Below the pieces are notes generated by a model, which was not told the DNA's origin, ran no database searches, and saw nothing but the letters and a program-made list of their open reading frames with translations. The translations under genes were made by a program, and so were the position numbers. Shown here in pieces: positions 37,224-45,682 of a DNA stretch of 64,000 nucleotides. Location of the stretch: contig QQUE01000003.1 of assembly GCA_008501765.1 (NCBI GenBank), positions 95,633-159,632 on the forward strand, read 5' to 3'. Within the stretch, counting starts at the first letter, position 1; every line of letters begins with the position of its first letter. The stretch comes from Calditrichota bacterium (lineage in GTDB: Bacteria > Zhuqueibacterota > Zhuqueibacteria > Zhuqueibacterales > Geothermadaptataceae).

Positions 37224-38696
37224 TTATTTTCGATCCTTGGGATCAAGATAGTTTTCCAGCGGATCGCTGCTGGAAGTATTCAAAGATTGAATCCAGTCGA
37301 TGACCGGTTGTCGATAATTGACAGAAGTATTGTATGGATTTGCATCAATAGACTGAAACGGCCGGTCATCGCGGGAGTACAAATAGTCGGTTGTGAGAAC
37401 CGAATACATTTCGTTGTTTCTGATTACAGTACTATCCGCAAATGTATATGGATTGTTACCTCGCAAACCGGCATGTATAAAATTGCCTGCCCATTGCTGG
37501 ATTTCAGCGCCGCTCATTTTTAGTTCAATTATTTGGTTTTCAAAAGGCAGCAAACCCACAATTGTTTCCAATGTGATGTCTCCAACTGGAATAGATTGAC
37601 GAATTCCCCCGGCATTGGACATGGCAGCATCGGCCATGGGAAACGAAACCAGCCACGAATCCATGACCAGATTTTCCATTTGCGGCGATTCTCGCTCAAT
37701 GCCTGAATTTGTATAACCAATAACTTTTGAAAGCGCTGCGTCCATACGGTTTTTCCAATAGTCGATTATTGCGCTGATACCGGCATCCCGCGAAGTGGTG
37801 ATGTTGGGTAAAATATCAATTTCCATTTCGCTGACGGAATTGGTTTTACGGTCAAATTGAATTTCCACTTTGCCATAAAATTCCAGGTAAGCGCTCGTTT
37901 TCACAAGTCCAACGCCTTCGACTACGCTGCTCACAAGCTGCCGGCAATGACCACCGGTGATTAGTGCAATATCCAATTCTTTGGCTAACGGAACGAGCCG
38001 GTGCATTTCGTCGCTGCAAATATGCCCGATAACTATGAGCAAATCAGCACCCTCTGATTTTACTTGCGGAACGGACTCTCTCAATGCCGTCTCGTAGGGA
38101 ATAAAATCGTAATCGGCAACATGATCGGGAAAAGTAGTGTAGGGTGTCGACGTTGTGGTAATGCCGATTACACCAATCTCTATCGAATCAATTTGAAAAA
38201 TGACATACGGTTCGATGAAATCAGGAATTGCGCCGCTGGTTTTTTCGCGGATATTGGCAGATAAAAATGGGAAATCACTTTGCTCAACTCGATCTTTTAG
38301 CCCTTCGATTTTAAAATCGAACTCATGATTTCCAATCGCTGCGGCGTCATAATTTAGCGCATTAAAAACCTCGGCCATGGATTCTCCCTGAAACCATGTT
38401 GATATCGCCGGTCCGGTCCACATATCGCCGCCACTGAGAATCAGAAATGGCCCACTTTCAGAATAGCCATCGTTCTCCTTCCAGATGGCCATCAAACCAT
38501 CGGCTCCGCTGTGGTTTTCAGAATTTTCCATCCAGCCATGTTCATCATTGGTGTAAAGAATTGTGATCTGTGTCGTGTCGTTTCGGGGCGACTGTGGTGC
38601 ATCTTTGCTGCAGGAAAATGAAAATAAAATGGCAGATATAGTTAGCAGCAGAATTTTTCGGAAAAAATTTCCCTTTTGCAGATGGATCGATAGCAT
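37224..38696 (-). CDS. 5'-nucleotidase/UshA-family lipoprotein
   Basis: The 490-residue product has a lipoprotein signal ending in SFSCSK. The N-terminal metallophosphoesterase half shows ILYTNDEHGW, LSGGDMW, AIGNHEFD, VIGHICSDE and ITGGHCR, the usual dimetal ligands, although the last motif lacks the second His of GHTH. The C-terminal 5'-nucleotidase half has NAGGIRQSI and the LPFENQ segment of the substrate site. Such enzymes release nucleosides and phosphate from nucleotides in the periplasm or at the surface. AGGTG precedes the ATG. It is a separate unit from its neighbours. Confidence 0.9.
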   Translation of the reverse strand: MLSIHLQKGNFFRKILLLTISAILFSFSCSKDAPQSPRNDTTQITILYTNDEHGWMENSENHSGADGLMAIWKENDGYSESGPFLILSGGDMWTGPAISTWFQGESMAEVFNALNYDAAAIGNHEFDFKIEGLKDRVEQSDFPFLSANIREKTSGAIPDFIEPYVIFQIDSIEIGVIGITTTSTPYTTFPDHVADYDFIPYETALRESVPQVKSEGADLLIVIGHICSDEMHRLVPLAKELDIALITGGHCRQLVSSVVEGVGLVKTSAYLEFYGKVEIQFDRKTNSVSEMEIDILPNITTSRDAGISAIIDYWKNRMDAALSKVIGYTNSGIERESPQMENLVMDSWLVSFPMADAAMSNAGGIRQSIPVGDITLETIVGLLPFENQIIELKMSGAEIQQWAGNFIHAGLRGNNPYTFADSTVIRNNEMYSVLTTDYLYSRDDRPFQSIDANPYNTSVNYRQPVIDWIQSLNTSSSDPLENYLDPKDRK

Positions 38697-38755
38697 TAAA
38701 TTTCACCTGTTGATTCTTTTAAAGTGGTGTAAAAATTTTTCACCCGGCTATTCTT

Positions 38756-39664
38756 TTAATGGTGCGCATCTCCCCAATTTTTTTCACCGGCTGTAATCTC
38801 CAGAGCAAGAATATTGATTTCCATCGGCAGCGGGCAGGTGGCAAATGGCGAAAAAACACACGGCGGATTATAGGCTTTATTAAAATCGATTATCGCTTCA
38901 TTGTTTTCATCCGGGACGGGTAAATAGAGAAATCGTCCGCCGCCATAAGTTGATTTCCGGTTTGTTGCATCCCCAAAAACGAGAAACATCGATTTGCCGG
39001 TTAGCCGACCCGTGGGTTCGATGCGATAATTTTTGCCATCTTTTTCGAAAACATAGGCGCCGAAACATTCTGCTTCGTTTTTGTTTCCGGTGACATCGGG
39101 GATGAATATTTTCTTCGGCGGATCGTATTTCTCAAATAGGGCTTTAACTTTCCAGCTTTCATCGATGGCAAAACGCTCAATTCCCTTAAATTCATCGAGC
39201 AGTTTATGCTTTAAATCACGCAGCCGGATTCCATAGCGGACGCCACGTTTGATGACGAACCAGCGCAGATCGCCGTAATTCAGAACAGTGGTGTTTTTTT
39301 CGTTATCATTTATAAGTGTCATCTTTTTGACAGGCTGATTGTTCTGTAAAATCTCAACTTTGCTATTGGGCTGGAGCTCAACTTCGCCATGTTTTAAAAT
39401 GAGTGTACCAAGAAATGGCGCGGCCTTTTCGGGGAAAACAAGGTGGTTTTTTGTATCGGAGCCAAAGGTGTTTTGCCCTTCCTGCAACCAGAATAATCCG
39501 GCAAGATTGAGCCATCCGGTCTCGGTTTTTAGCCGTTCAACACGTTTCTGGTGCCATTCATTGATTTCAGCAACATACGTGGGATCCGCCTTGGGTTGGG
39601 ATTGGCAAGATATGAGAAATAAGGAAATGCTAATTAAAACAAATGGCCATTTTGTCCGCTGCAT
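38756..39664 (-). CDS. DUF1684 lipoprotein
   Basis: I place the start at the ATG at 39664, preceded by GGAGG, which gives a lipoprotein signal (QRTKWPFVLISISLFLISC) directly at the N-terminus; the longer frame to 39751 adds residues that make no sense. The 302-residue product has the DUF1684 features: an EIxxWHQKRVERLKTETGWLNLAGLFWL block, a GDLRWFVIKRGVRYGIRLRD block, a TGRLTGKSMFLVFGDATN block, and the C-terminal FNKAYNPPCVFSPFATCPLP motif. The family is widespread, of unknown function, and commonly exported. Confidence 0.88.
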   Translation of the reverse strand: MQRTKWPFVLISISLFLISCQSQPKADPTYVAEINEWHQKRVERLKTETGWLNLAGLFWLQEGQNTFGSDTKNHLVFPEKAAPFLGTLILKHGEVELQPNSKVEILQNNQPVKKMTLINDNEKNTTVLNYGDLRWFVIKRGVRYGIRLRDLKHKLLDEFKGIERFAIDESWKVKALFEKYDPPKKIFIPDVTGNKNEAECFGAYVFEKDGKNYRIEPTGRLTGKSMFLVFGDATNRKSTYGGGRFLYLPVPDENNEAIIDFNKAYNPPCVFSPFATCPLPMEINILALEITAGEKNWGDAHH

Positions 39665-39825
39665 TCGTCCTCCGTATCGCGGGTTTCGAGTTCTTGAATT
39701 CAGTATTTTAAAGTACCGTTTTTTGGTAAGAATTAAAATATTTTTTTGCACTGTAGGTGTTCATCGAAAATGTGGATGAACATATTTATGGGACAGTGAG
39801 ATGTGGGGAATAGTTCAATCAATCA

Positions 39826-40449
39826 TTAAATTTTTTTCGCGCGGGAGATACCGTTCGTGCGTTTGATTGTTCGTTTCGGGGTGCGTTTAATTCGGTTGGA
39901 GTAGTTTGTACGCCACCATTTTGAATCAAGGAAAATGTGGGTGTAGTGACCTGCAAAGAAGGCGAGCGGATAAATCCAGTGGTCAAATAAAAATTGCAGC
40001 GCCTTTGCTGTGGAAAAATCTGAGAACCAGGCATTTTTTGCGTGTAAATACTCCAATCCAAAAGTATAGGCCAGTGAAAAAACTAAGGGAACCGACCAAT
40101 GGTGCGTCCAACTGCGATGCGTACCGATGAGCGGCAAAAAAGCTGCGATTGCAACCAAAGCCAATAATTTTAATTCACTGAGAATAAAAAAGGCCAGTAA
40201 GAGAATAGCCATAAATCTGGCATAATATTTCTGAGGGCGGGAGCGGATATCAAGATCGGGGAAAAGTCCCATAAAAACAGTGAGCAGAAAAATGCTAAAT
40301 AATGTGCGAATTTCGCCGGAAATCCAGGGAGCACGAATAAATTCATCCATAGAATTTATTTCAAGATCGACTTGCCCACCGATGACGGCCACCGCTCCAA
40401 CGACAGTGCCGGTAATTAACGCACCGTTTAAATGATTTTTATAATTGAT
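39826..40449 (-). CDS. DUF457/YdjM-like membrane-bound metal-dependent hydrolase, probable non-AUG start
   Basis: The frame shows the YdjM/DUF457 pattern: GLFPDLDIRSR with metal-binding aspartates, GTHRSWTHHW, and a late HYTHIFLDSKWW histidine motif, within four to five membrane helices. A GTG at 40392 is the first ordinary start, but the in-frame sequence upstream still matches the family N-terminus (NYKNHLNGALITGTVVGAVA), including a histidine expected in the metal site. The position where homologues have their methionine is an ATC codon (40449-40447) with GAGG five bases before it. Either initiation uses ATC, or the ATG has been lost. The end coordinate reflects this choice. Confidence 0.65.
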   Translation of the reverse strand: MNYKNHLNGALITGTVVGAVAVIGGQVDLEINSMDEFIRAPWISGEIRTLFSIFLLTVFMGLFPDLDIRSRPQKYYARFMAILLLAFFILSELKLLALVAIAAFLPLIGTHRSWTHHWSVPLVFSLAYTFGLEYLHAKNAWFSDFSTAKALQFLFDHWIYPLAFFAGHYTHIFLDSKWWRTNYSNRIKRTPKRTIKRTNGISRAKKI

Positions 40450-40591
40450 AGTCGCCTCAGAATGTGGTTGAAAAATGTAAATTCAGAATGCCGTGCCGGG
40501 TGGGATATTTGTTCGCTGTAACAAACTAAAATATAAATTTCTCGAAAGCAAGGGGAAATAGACCAGGTCGCCAACGATTTTAAGCTAAATT

Positions 40592-40622
40592 AAAAAAGGC
40601 ATCAACGCGCGGCGATGCCTTT
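40592..40622 (-). terminator. Rho-independent terminator of the peroxiredoxin gene
   Basis: On the minus strand AAAGGCATC and GATGCCTTT pair across a 10-base loop and are followed by further T. It lies 31 bases after the peroxiredoxin stop. Confidence 0.85.
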
Positions 40623-40652
40623 GAAAAGTTTCACTTATCAGAACATGCTGGA

Positions 40653-41363
40653 TTAATGGTTTTCAAATGGACTCCATTCTTTCCAGACAGTGCCGACCAA
40701 TTCCGGGCCGGGTTTCAATGTTTTTTTACCCGGAGACCAACCGGCCGGGCATACTTCGGCTCCTTTGGTTTTTCTTACATGCTGAAAAGCATAAATTTGC
40801 CGAATAGCTTCACTCATTTTGCGTCCGACAGGTGGCGTCATAACTTCCATGGCCTGAATCACGCCATCCGGATCGATGATGAATCTGCCGCGCAATTCAA
40901 CACCGGCTGCTTCATCGTAGACGCCATAAATTTTGCCCACATTTCCGGGGCCGTCTGTTGCCATGTGAAATGGAATATCTTTTTTAGCCATTTTCGATAA
41001 TTCCTGATCATTCCAGACTTTGTGGACAAACTGGCTGTCGACACTGACAGAGATGACCTCGACACCAAGGCTTTGCAGTGTATCGTAATTTGCAGCGACC
41101 GCTGACACTTCCGTCGCTCAGACGAAGGTGAAATCGCCGGGATAAAAACAAAGCAACACCCATTTGCCTAAATAATCGGATAATTTTATCGAAGTAAATT
41201 CGCCTTTATAATAGGTTGGCGCCTCGAAATCAGGGGCTTTGGTTCCAACTTTTGCTGTGACCACTGTTGTCTCCTTTTTTGAAAGTTCTCCATTTTCAGC
41301 GATTAAATTTTCTCCAACAACGGCGCCGGTTGGACGGGCGCAGCCGCCCGTTTTTTCGGACAT
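40653..41363 (-). CDS. peroxiredoxin with in-frame UGA at the peroxidatic position, probable selenoprotein
   Basis: Two frames in the same phase, 41363-41118 and 41117-40653, together encode one typical 2-Cys (AhpC/Prx1-like) peroxiredoxin of 236 residues. They are separated only by a TGA at 41120-41118. The text before it is FYPGDFTFV and after it [11 protein letters not shown], so TGA stands exactly where FTFVCPTE has the peroxidatic cysteine. This is the expected signature of a selenocysteine codon (Sec82). The resolving cysteine is present (EVCPAGW, Cys205), as are the [10 protein letters not shown] arginine and the hydrophobic core. The N-terminal 35 residues with GGCARPTG are an extension. 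AGGAG precedes the ATG. Peroxiredoxin selenoproteins are known in anaerobes; selA/selB/selD are not in this window. Confidence 0.85.
41094..41118 (-). promoter_or_regulatory. candidate SECIS stem-loop just after the UGA
   Basis: In the mRNA, AGCGAC (starting at the A of the UGA) pairs with GUCGCU across a 13-base loop beginning GGAAG. Bacterial SECIS elements sit immediately 3' of the UGA within coding sequence, so position is right. The loop does not obviously match a strict consensus, and bacterial SECIS are poorly conserved. Confidence 0.45.
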
Positions 41364-41464
41364 AGTTTAACTCCTTTCGATGAAATGTATTTAATACCAT
41401 CACTTAAAATAGCGAATGGTTACAGATTGAATCCTGGTGCTGAATGTGCGTTATTTTCCCGATA

Positions 41465-41848
41465 TTATTGATCCGTGATGCGAATGCGCTTTACGCTCAT
41501 TTTATGCATTGCGGTAATCAGCTCATCTATTTTTTCAGCCGAGGTGTTGCCGGGAATTTCCAGGCGGCTTCCGTCCTCGGCCTGAATAATTATCCTTTGT
41601 TTTGCATGTTCCAGCAACTTGAAAATACCCACTATGATTGCCGTTAAAGCGGCTGATCCGCCACTGACCAGCGCAACAAGAACGGTTGGATCTGCGATCG
41701 CACCGTGGGCTTGCACTTTTTCGATTTTTAGATCAATCGGTTCACCGCTGAGCTGTGAATTTAGTTTCATTTTTAGCTGTTCGGCAGGGAGATGATCCCA
41801 TAAAATGCTGAACCTTTTCCCTGAAAAACGGCCTGTTGATTTTTTCAT
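41465..41848 (-). CDS. EACC1-like small effector-associated protein
   Basis: The 127-residue product has an ADPTVLVALVSGGSAALTAIIVGIF segment, a single amphipathic or membrane-like helix, followed by IIIQAEDGSRLEIPGNTSAEKIDELI. That order resembles the effector-associated constant component 1 (EACC1) family described next to peptidase and other effectors in bacterial conflict systems. It starts 10 bases after the stop of the metallopeptidase gene and must be its operon partner. I am fairly sure of the resemblance, less of the role: EACC1 may localise or regulate the effector. Confidence 0.6.
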   Translation of the reverse strand: MKKSTGRFSGKRFSILWDHLPAEQLKMKLNSQLSGEPIDLKIEKVQAHGAIADPTVLVALVSGGSAALTAIIVGIFKLLEHAKQRIIIQAEDGSRLEIPGNTSAEKIDELITAMHKMSVKRIRITDQ

Positions 41849-41858
41849 TTGAACACCA

Positions 41859-42833
41859 TTAATTTTGATTTATTCGCCAAACTGTATAAACATCATCAAA
41901 CAGGGACTGCTGACTGGTTAACACTTTTTTTAAATTTTTGTAGGACTTTCGATCGATGGATTTTGCCATTTTTTTAAATCTTTTACGGGGCAACCTGTGC
42001 GATCCGGGGGAATACTTTCCGAGCTTTCGCAGGAGTTCCAGGCTTTCAAACAACAAAAAAAGACCGATGACAACTGCCTCGGGATTGTCACTTAATCGCG
42101 CTGGTAGCGGGCCGCTGCGCAAATGTTCGGCTGCAAATGCATCCGCCAGTTTTTCAGCTTTCGCCGGACTTTCACCCGACTGCCAGACAGAGAATTTCGA
42201 GCTGAAAGGATGGGCCATTTTAATTCCGTGAGAATAAAATGCGTGCCCAAGTTCGTGCAGAAGAAAGAAAATTTGCTGCACAGAAGTATAGGTGCCGATA
42301 AGGTGGCACAGATCTGGATTTACCCGCGTTGTCATCCTGACGTGCCATCTTTTTTCATTCGGACATTCGCCCAACATGAATTGACAAAGAAGGTCTGGGA
42401 AGCGGCCGACCAATTCGATGGGATCATCCACTTTTTTGATACCGCTGTTTACTTCCAGAATTTCCAGAAAGCGGTCGTTCACCGAGTAGAGTGCACCAAA
42501 CAGGCCATAATTGAGGACAATCCACTGCCCTCCTGATTTTTCGAAAACATGAGCCGCGTCGATAAAGGGAACGCGCGCGAACTCGAAAGGGGTTTTGAGA
42601 ATGAATGTCTCATTTCTTTGCAGCATTGGGCGAATGACATCAAGCAAGGCATTTTGCAAGGTGTCCGGCCCGGGTGCGATTGTCGTGCTTTGGGGGGGAA
42701 ATGTACCATCCGGCAAACCAAATATGCTGTAAGCAAAACCGGCAGACATGTCCTGCACATTTAACTGGCCACCTTCGCCGGGCCACTTTTCTGCCCACAA
42801 ATCCTGCAGATAATCATCAAGAGTGGAGGTCAT
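41859..42833 (-). CDS. putative zincin metallopeptidase
   Basis: The 324-residue protein has a gluzincin-like active site: HELGH at 193-197 with FFLL before it, and EKLADAFAAEHL at 227-238, the downstream Glu and Asp of the family. The N-terminal 180 residues are not recognised. There is no signal peptide or membrane helix, so it is likely cytoplasmic. Its stop is only 10 bases before the EACC1-like gene, suggesting an effector (peptidase) plus accessory protein. The target is unknown. A divergent IrrE/ImmA-type relation is possible, but no helix-turn-helix is present. Confidence 0.7.
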   Translation of the reverse strand: MTSTLDDYLQDLWAEKWPGEGGQLNVQDMSAGFAYSIFGLPDGTFPPQSTTIAPGPDTLQNALLDVIRPMLQRNETFILKTPFEFARVPFIDAAHVFEKSGGQWIVLNYGLFGALYSVNDRFLEILEVNSGIKKVDDPIELVGRFPDLLCQFMLGECPNEKRWHVRMTTRVNPDLCHLIGTYTSVQQIFFLLHELGHAFYSHGIKMAHPFSSKFSVWQSGESPAKAEKLADAFAAEHLRSGPLPARLSDNPEAVVIGLFLLFESLELLRKLGKYSPGSHRLPRKRFKKMAKSIDRKSYKNLKKVLTSQQSLFDDVYTVWRINQN

Positions 42834-43265
42834 ATGAACTCCTTTTAATTTTAAGATTGATGCAACACATTCAGGCCCAACATCTTGCAGGAAATGTCGA
42901 TTGTGAAAAGTACTCCAGAAAATTACTTAAAATGAGAAACAGCAGCAGCTTAAAATATTATTGAGATCGTTTTGGAAGAGCAGAAAAAAACAATGGTCGG
43001 TCAGTGCGAAAGCAATTGTTTGGGCTATGATAATTATAGGTAAGAAATTGATGTTATGCAAGGGGATTTATCTTTCATTTAGTGCTTGTTCATCAGCATA
43101 AAGAATGAGGGTGAAGCCTTATTTTGAACACCGGTGATGAAGAAAGTTAAAACTGTTAGGATTTCGCGAATAGAGAACAGGACTTTTTAACAATTCACAA
43201 AATGAATGCCTGAAATAATTCAATTTTTCTCTACAAAGAATTAGCATAAACTGAATATAAAACAA
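42834..43265. other. intergenic region without recognised gene
   Basis: This 432-base AT-rich stretch upstream of the metallopeptidase gene contains no credible frame. It is followed by the 117-bp repeat. Confidence 0.45.
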
Positions 43266-43382
43266 GTCATCCCGGCTCGAGTACCAACGAGATGGCGGGA
43301 TCTCCCTGGCAAAATACTTTGACCTTTGTTCGAGTTAATCGTTTGAGATCCCGGCATTTTGCACTGCAAAAACCGGGATGAC
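43266..43382 (-). repeat. 117-bp repeat, copy 2 (inverted relative to copy 1)
   Basis: This copy is read on the minus strand relative to 15143-15259. Its ends are a perfect 10-bp inverted repeat, GTCATCCCGG and CCGGGATGAC. It ends 45 bases beyond the stop of the minus-strand gene at 43427. Confidence 0.8.
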
Positions 43383-43426
43383 GAGACATAATAAAGCAAT
43401 TTCCTTGTGTCGACTCACGTTAAATT

Positions 43427-44602
43427 CTATCTAAGCAATACCATTTTTTTAACCGCATTAAATCCCTTGTTCGTTTCAATTTTATAAAAATACATGCCGC
43501 TCGCGAGAGTTTCAGCTGCAAATTTTACTGTGTGCGTACCTGCAGATTTTTGTCCATCGAGCAATGTTTTTATTTTTCTTCCGAGCATGTCATAGATCGA
43601 TAGATTCACGAACGCTTTTTCGGGTAATTCATATCTGATTGTCGTAACCGGATTAAACGGATTCGGATAGTTTTGCTGTAAAGAAAAGCTTTGTGGAATT
43701 TGCACGTTTTCATTCCCGCTAACACTGGAAATTGGCGAGGGTTCGATAATAACTCCGGTCGGAGCTATTGCAGTGACGCCATAATCAAAAATCTCCGATC
43801 CATCCAGATTCGCGGATTTAATTTTACCGGATCCCATTTCTGTCCAGGCCATTCTGTTTTTTGCAGGATAAATCGAGAGGTAATTGGGATAGGAGAGACC
43901 GGCGACCAAAAGCGAATCATTGCCGCCGTCGAGGTCAGCAGATTTAATCTGGTGCCTGTTCATTTCAGCCCAGAAAATTCTTTTCGCAACGGTGTCGATG
44001 GCCAATCCTGCCGGGCCGGACAAACCTGTTAGCACGTCTTCCGGTGAGCTGCCTTCAGCCATGTCTGAGCGCTGAATTTTGCCTTCACCGAAGTTTGTCC
44101 AATACATTTTTTCACCACCAATATCAAGGCTAAGCGCTCGTGGCGTCGTGCTGCTTCCGGGGCCAAAATCCAGAAGAATTTTTGCATTTTCGCCGTTCAG
44201 GTCAGCGCGTGCGATCTTCGGCCCGGAAACGAGATTTGTTGCTGTCCAGTAAATGTGACCATTCACCGGATCGATAGCAATTCCCCTGAGCACGGATTGC
44301 GAATCCAGTACGACAGATGTGCTACTAAAATCCGCGGTGATCGAGTTAATATCTGCATTAACAAAAGCCAGACTTGTCCAAAACAGAGCATTGTCATTTG
44401 TGTTGACTGCAATACTTTGCGGCAATGATCCTACGGTTAGCGGTTGAGAAAACAATTCCGCTCCATCCGCACCTGTTTTAACCAGTCTGGGTGAATCAAA
44501 AGACGAGTCAAGCCAGATTATATTTTGCGCGTGCAAGGGCGAATGCAGGCCTGCAAACAGGATTACCGCTATTAAAAGATTTGGAAAAAATATTTTTCGC
44601 AT
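43427..44602 (-). CDS. secreted YWTD/NHL-like beta-propeller protein with sorting domain
   Basis: The 391-residue product has a signal peptide (1-25). Residues 28-285 contain repeating LDL-receptor class B type units, such as NALFWTSLAF, NGHIYWTATN, EKMYWTNFGEGKIQRSDM and KRIFWAEMNRHQIKSADLDG, which build a six-bladed propeller. The C-terminal part is the FCB sorting module with LQQNYPNPFNPVTTIRYELP, a DMLGRKIKTLLDG strand, ETLASGMYFYKI and a terminal KKMVLLR. Such propellers mediate binding. AGAGG precedes the ATG. Confidence 0.87.
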   Translation of the reverse strand: MRKIFFPNLLIAVILFAGLHSPLHAQNIIWLDSSFDSPRLVKTGADGAELFSQPLTVGSLPQSIAVNTNDNALFWTSLAFVNADINSITADFSSTSVVLDSQSVLRGIAIDPVNGHIYWTATNLVSGPKIARADLNGENAKILLDFGPGSSTTPRALSLDIGGEKMYWTNFGEGKIQRSDMAEGSSPEDVLTGLSGPAGLAIDTVAKRIFWAEMNRHQIKSADLDGGNDSLLVAGLSYPNYLSIYPAKNRMAWTEMGSGKIKSANLDGSEIFDYGVTAIAPTGVIIEPSPISSVSGNENVQIPQSFSLQQNYPNPFNPVTTIRYELPEKAFVNLSIYDMLGRKIKTLLDGQKSAGTHTVKFAAETLASGMYFYKIETNKGFNAVKKMVLLR

Positions 44603-44619
44603 GTGTGCCTCTTTTTGTT

Positions 44620-45204
44620 TTAATTGCGGGATGGAAAGACGCCTTGCAGGGCAATAATATAATTAACTGCGAGATAAGGCTGCATATTCGTATGGGGGAG
44701 ATTCCCACCCGTATTGCCGATCGAAATTGAGCTGCCGTTCATGAATGAATTAGGTGAATTACCATAAATAGGTGTGGCGCCGGCATTTCTTGCCCAGGTT
44801 GCAAATTCAGGTCTATCGGTTTTTGCAACGGATGAATCGCCTTTCACGGTTACGGTATGCGAATGTGAAGGAATTTCGGTGATATTCAATATTACCTGCT
44901 CCACGCCACCTCTTTGACCAAGGTTTTTTGGCGCCAGTCCTGGCCCGGAACCGGCATGAATTGGCGCGCGGCCACGCAGATCTGGCAAGCCAAATGTGGT
45001 TCGTCCGTCACCACCGTAAATTGTGCCTAAAAGTGAAAACAATGCCTGGTTTTCGGCAATGGATAACAATTGCCCATCGCAGAGCGCCCAGCCGCGTGGT
45101 GCAAAGTTGCCACCAAACATTTTAATTTCGCCGAGCATTGGCTCTTGTGCCGACAATTGTGTTGTGCTAAGCATGATGAGAAAAAGAAAGATGAGTTTCT
45201 TCAT
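44620..45204 (-). CDS. secreted phage-tail-collar-domain protein
   Basis: The 194-residue protein has a signal peptide (1-19) and then a tail collar domain: GEIKMFGGNFAPRGWALCDGQLLSIAENQALFSLLGTIYGGDGRTTFGLPDLRGR, the standard Collar (microcystin-dependent protein/MdpB) pattern, followed by GGVEQVILNITEIPSHSHTVTV and a terminal QPYLAVNYIIALQG. Non-phage proteins of this type occur in many bacteria, often without a signal peptide; here it is exported. No other phage genes are nearby. It is 17 bases upstream of the YWTD gene in the same direction and may be co-transcribed. Confidence 0.87.
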   Translation of the reverse strand: MKKLIFLFLIMLSTTQLSAQEPMLGEIKMFGGNFAPRGWALCDGQLLSIAENQALFSLLGTIYGGDGRTTFGLPDLRGRAPIHAGSGPGLAPKNLGQRGGVEQVILNITEIPSHSHTVTVKGDSSVAKTDRPEFATWARNAGATPIYGNSPNSFMNGSSISIGNTGGNLPHTNMQPYLAVNYIIALQGVFPSRN

Positions 45205-45337
45205 GGCGAGTTCCCTTTTTTGAATTTGTTATAAAGTAATTGAATGAGAAAAGTGAATTATTTTGATAATTCCGTACTACTTAACAGGATTGGTGGAGAG
45301 AGCATTCCAGAATTTATCGGAGTCGATGGTTTAGATT

Positions 45338-45682
45338 TTATTGTTTCTACGCGCTAGTTTAAAACTATGCGCTTCCAGCGCAAGACTTTCAGTTAATGCC
45401 TTAAAAAATAAAGATGCAATGCAAATATTGAATTGAAGAAACTTCAGCCACTGATTTACATTGATTGAACACAGATTTTATCGGGTTTAAAAAATCCGTG
45501 TTTCATCGGTGTTAATCTGTGGCCAATAAAAGCATTTCCTGTTTGGCGTAGGCGCTGGGCGAAAGATCATTTTAATGACCAATTGAAAAAGATGGCTTAC
45601 AAATTATGAAAATTTAATGCTTGAATAATGGACTTTTAGTCCTGGCCAAACCTATGTACTTGCAGTGCATAGTGGTTTAGTT
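45338..45682 (+). repeat. 345-bp intergenic repeat, copy 2
   Basis: This is the second copy of the unit at 18667-19007, in the same orientation. An extra ATAGT near the right end completes a palindrome (CTATGTACTTGCAGTGCATAG). It supplies the stop codon of the minus-strand methyltransferase gene (45677-45679). Confidence 0.9.

Noticed and set aside
38756..39751. Longer version of the DUF1684 gene
   Set aside because: The extra 29 residues precede an excellent lipoprotein signal and a GGAGG-ATG, so the internal start is correct.
41106..41120. Reading the peroxiredoxin as a pseudogene by nonsense mutation
   Set aside because: The stop coincides exactly with the catalytic cysteine, and the rest of the frame is intact with no other lesion, which favours selenocysteine; still needs sel genes.
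44620..45204. Prophage assignment for the tail-collar gene
   Set aside because: No integrase, capsid or other tail genes nearby, and the protein has a signal peptide.
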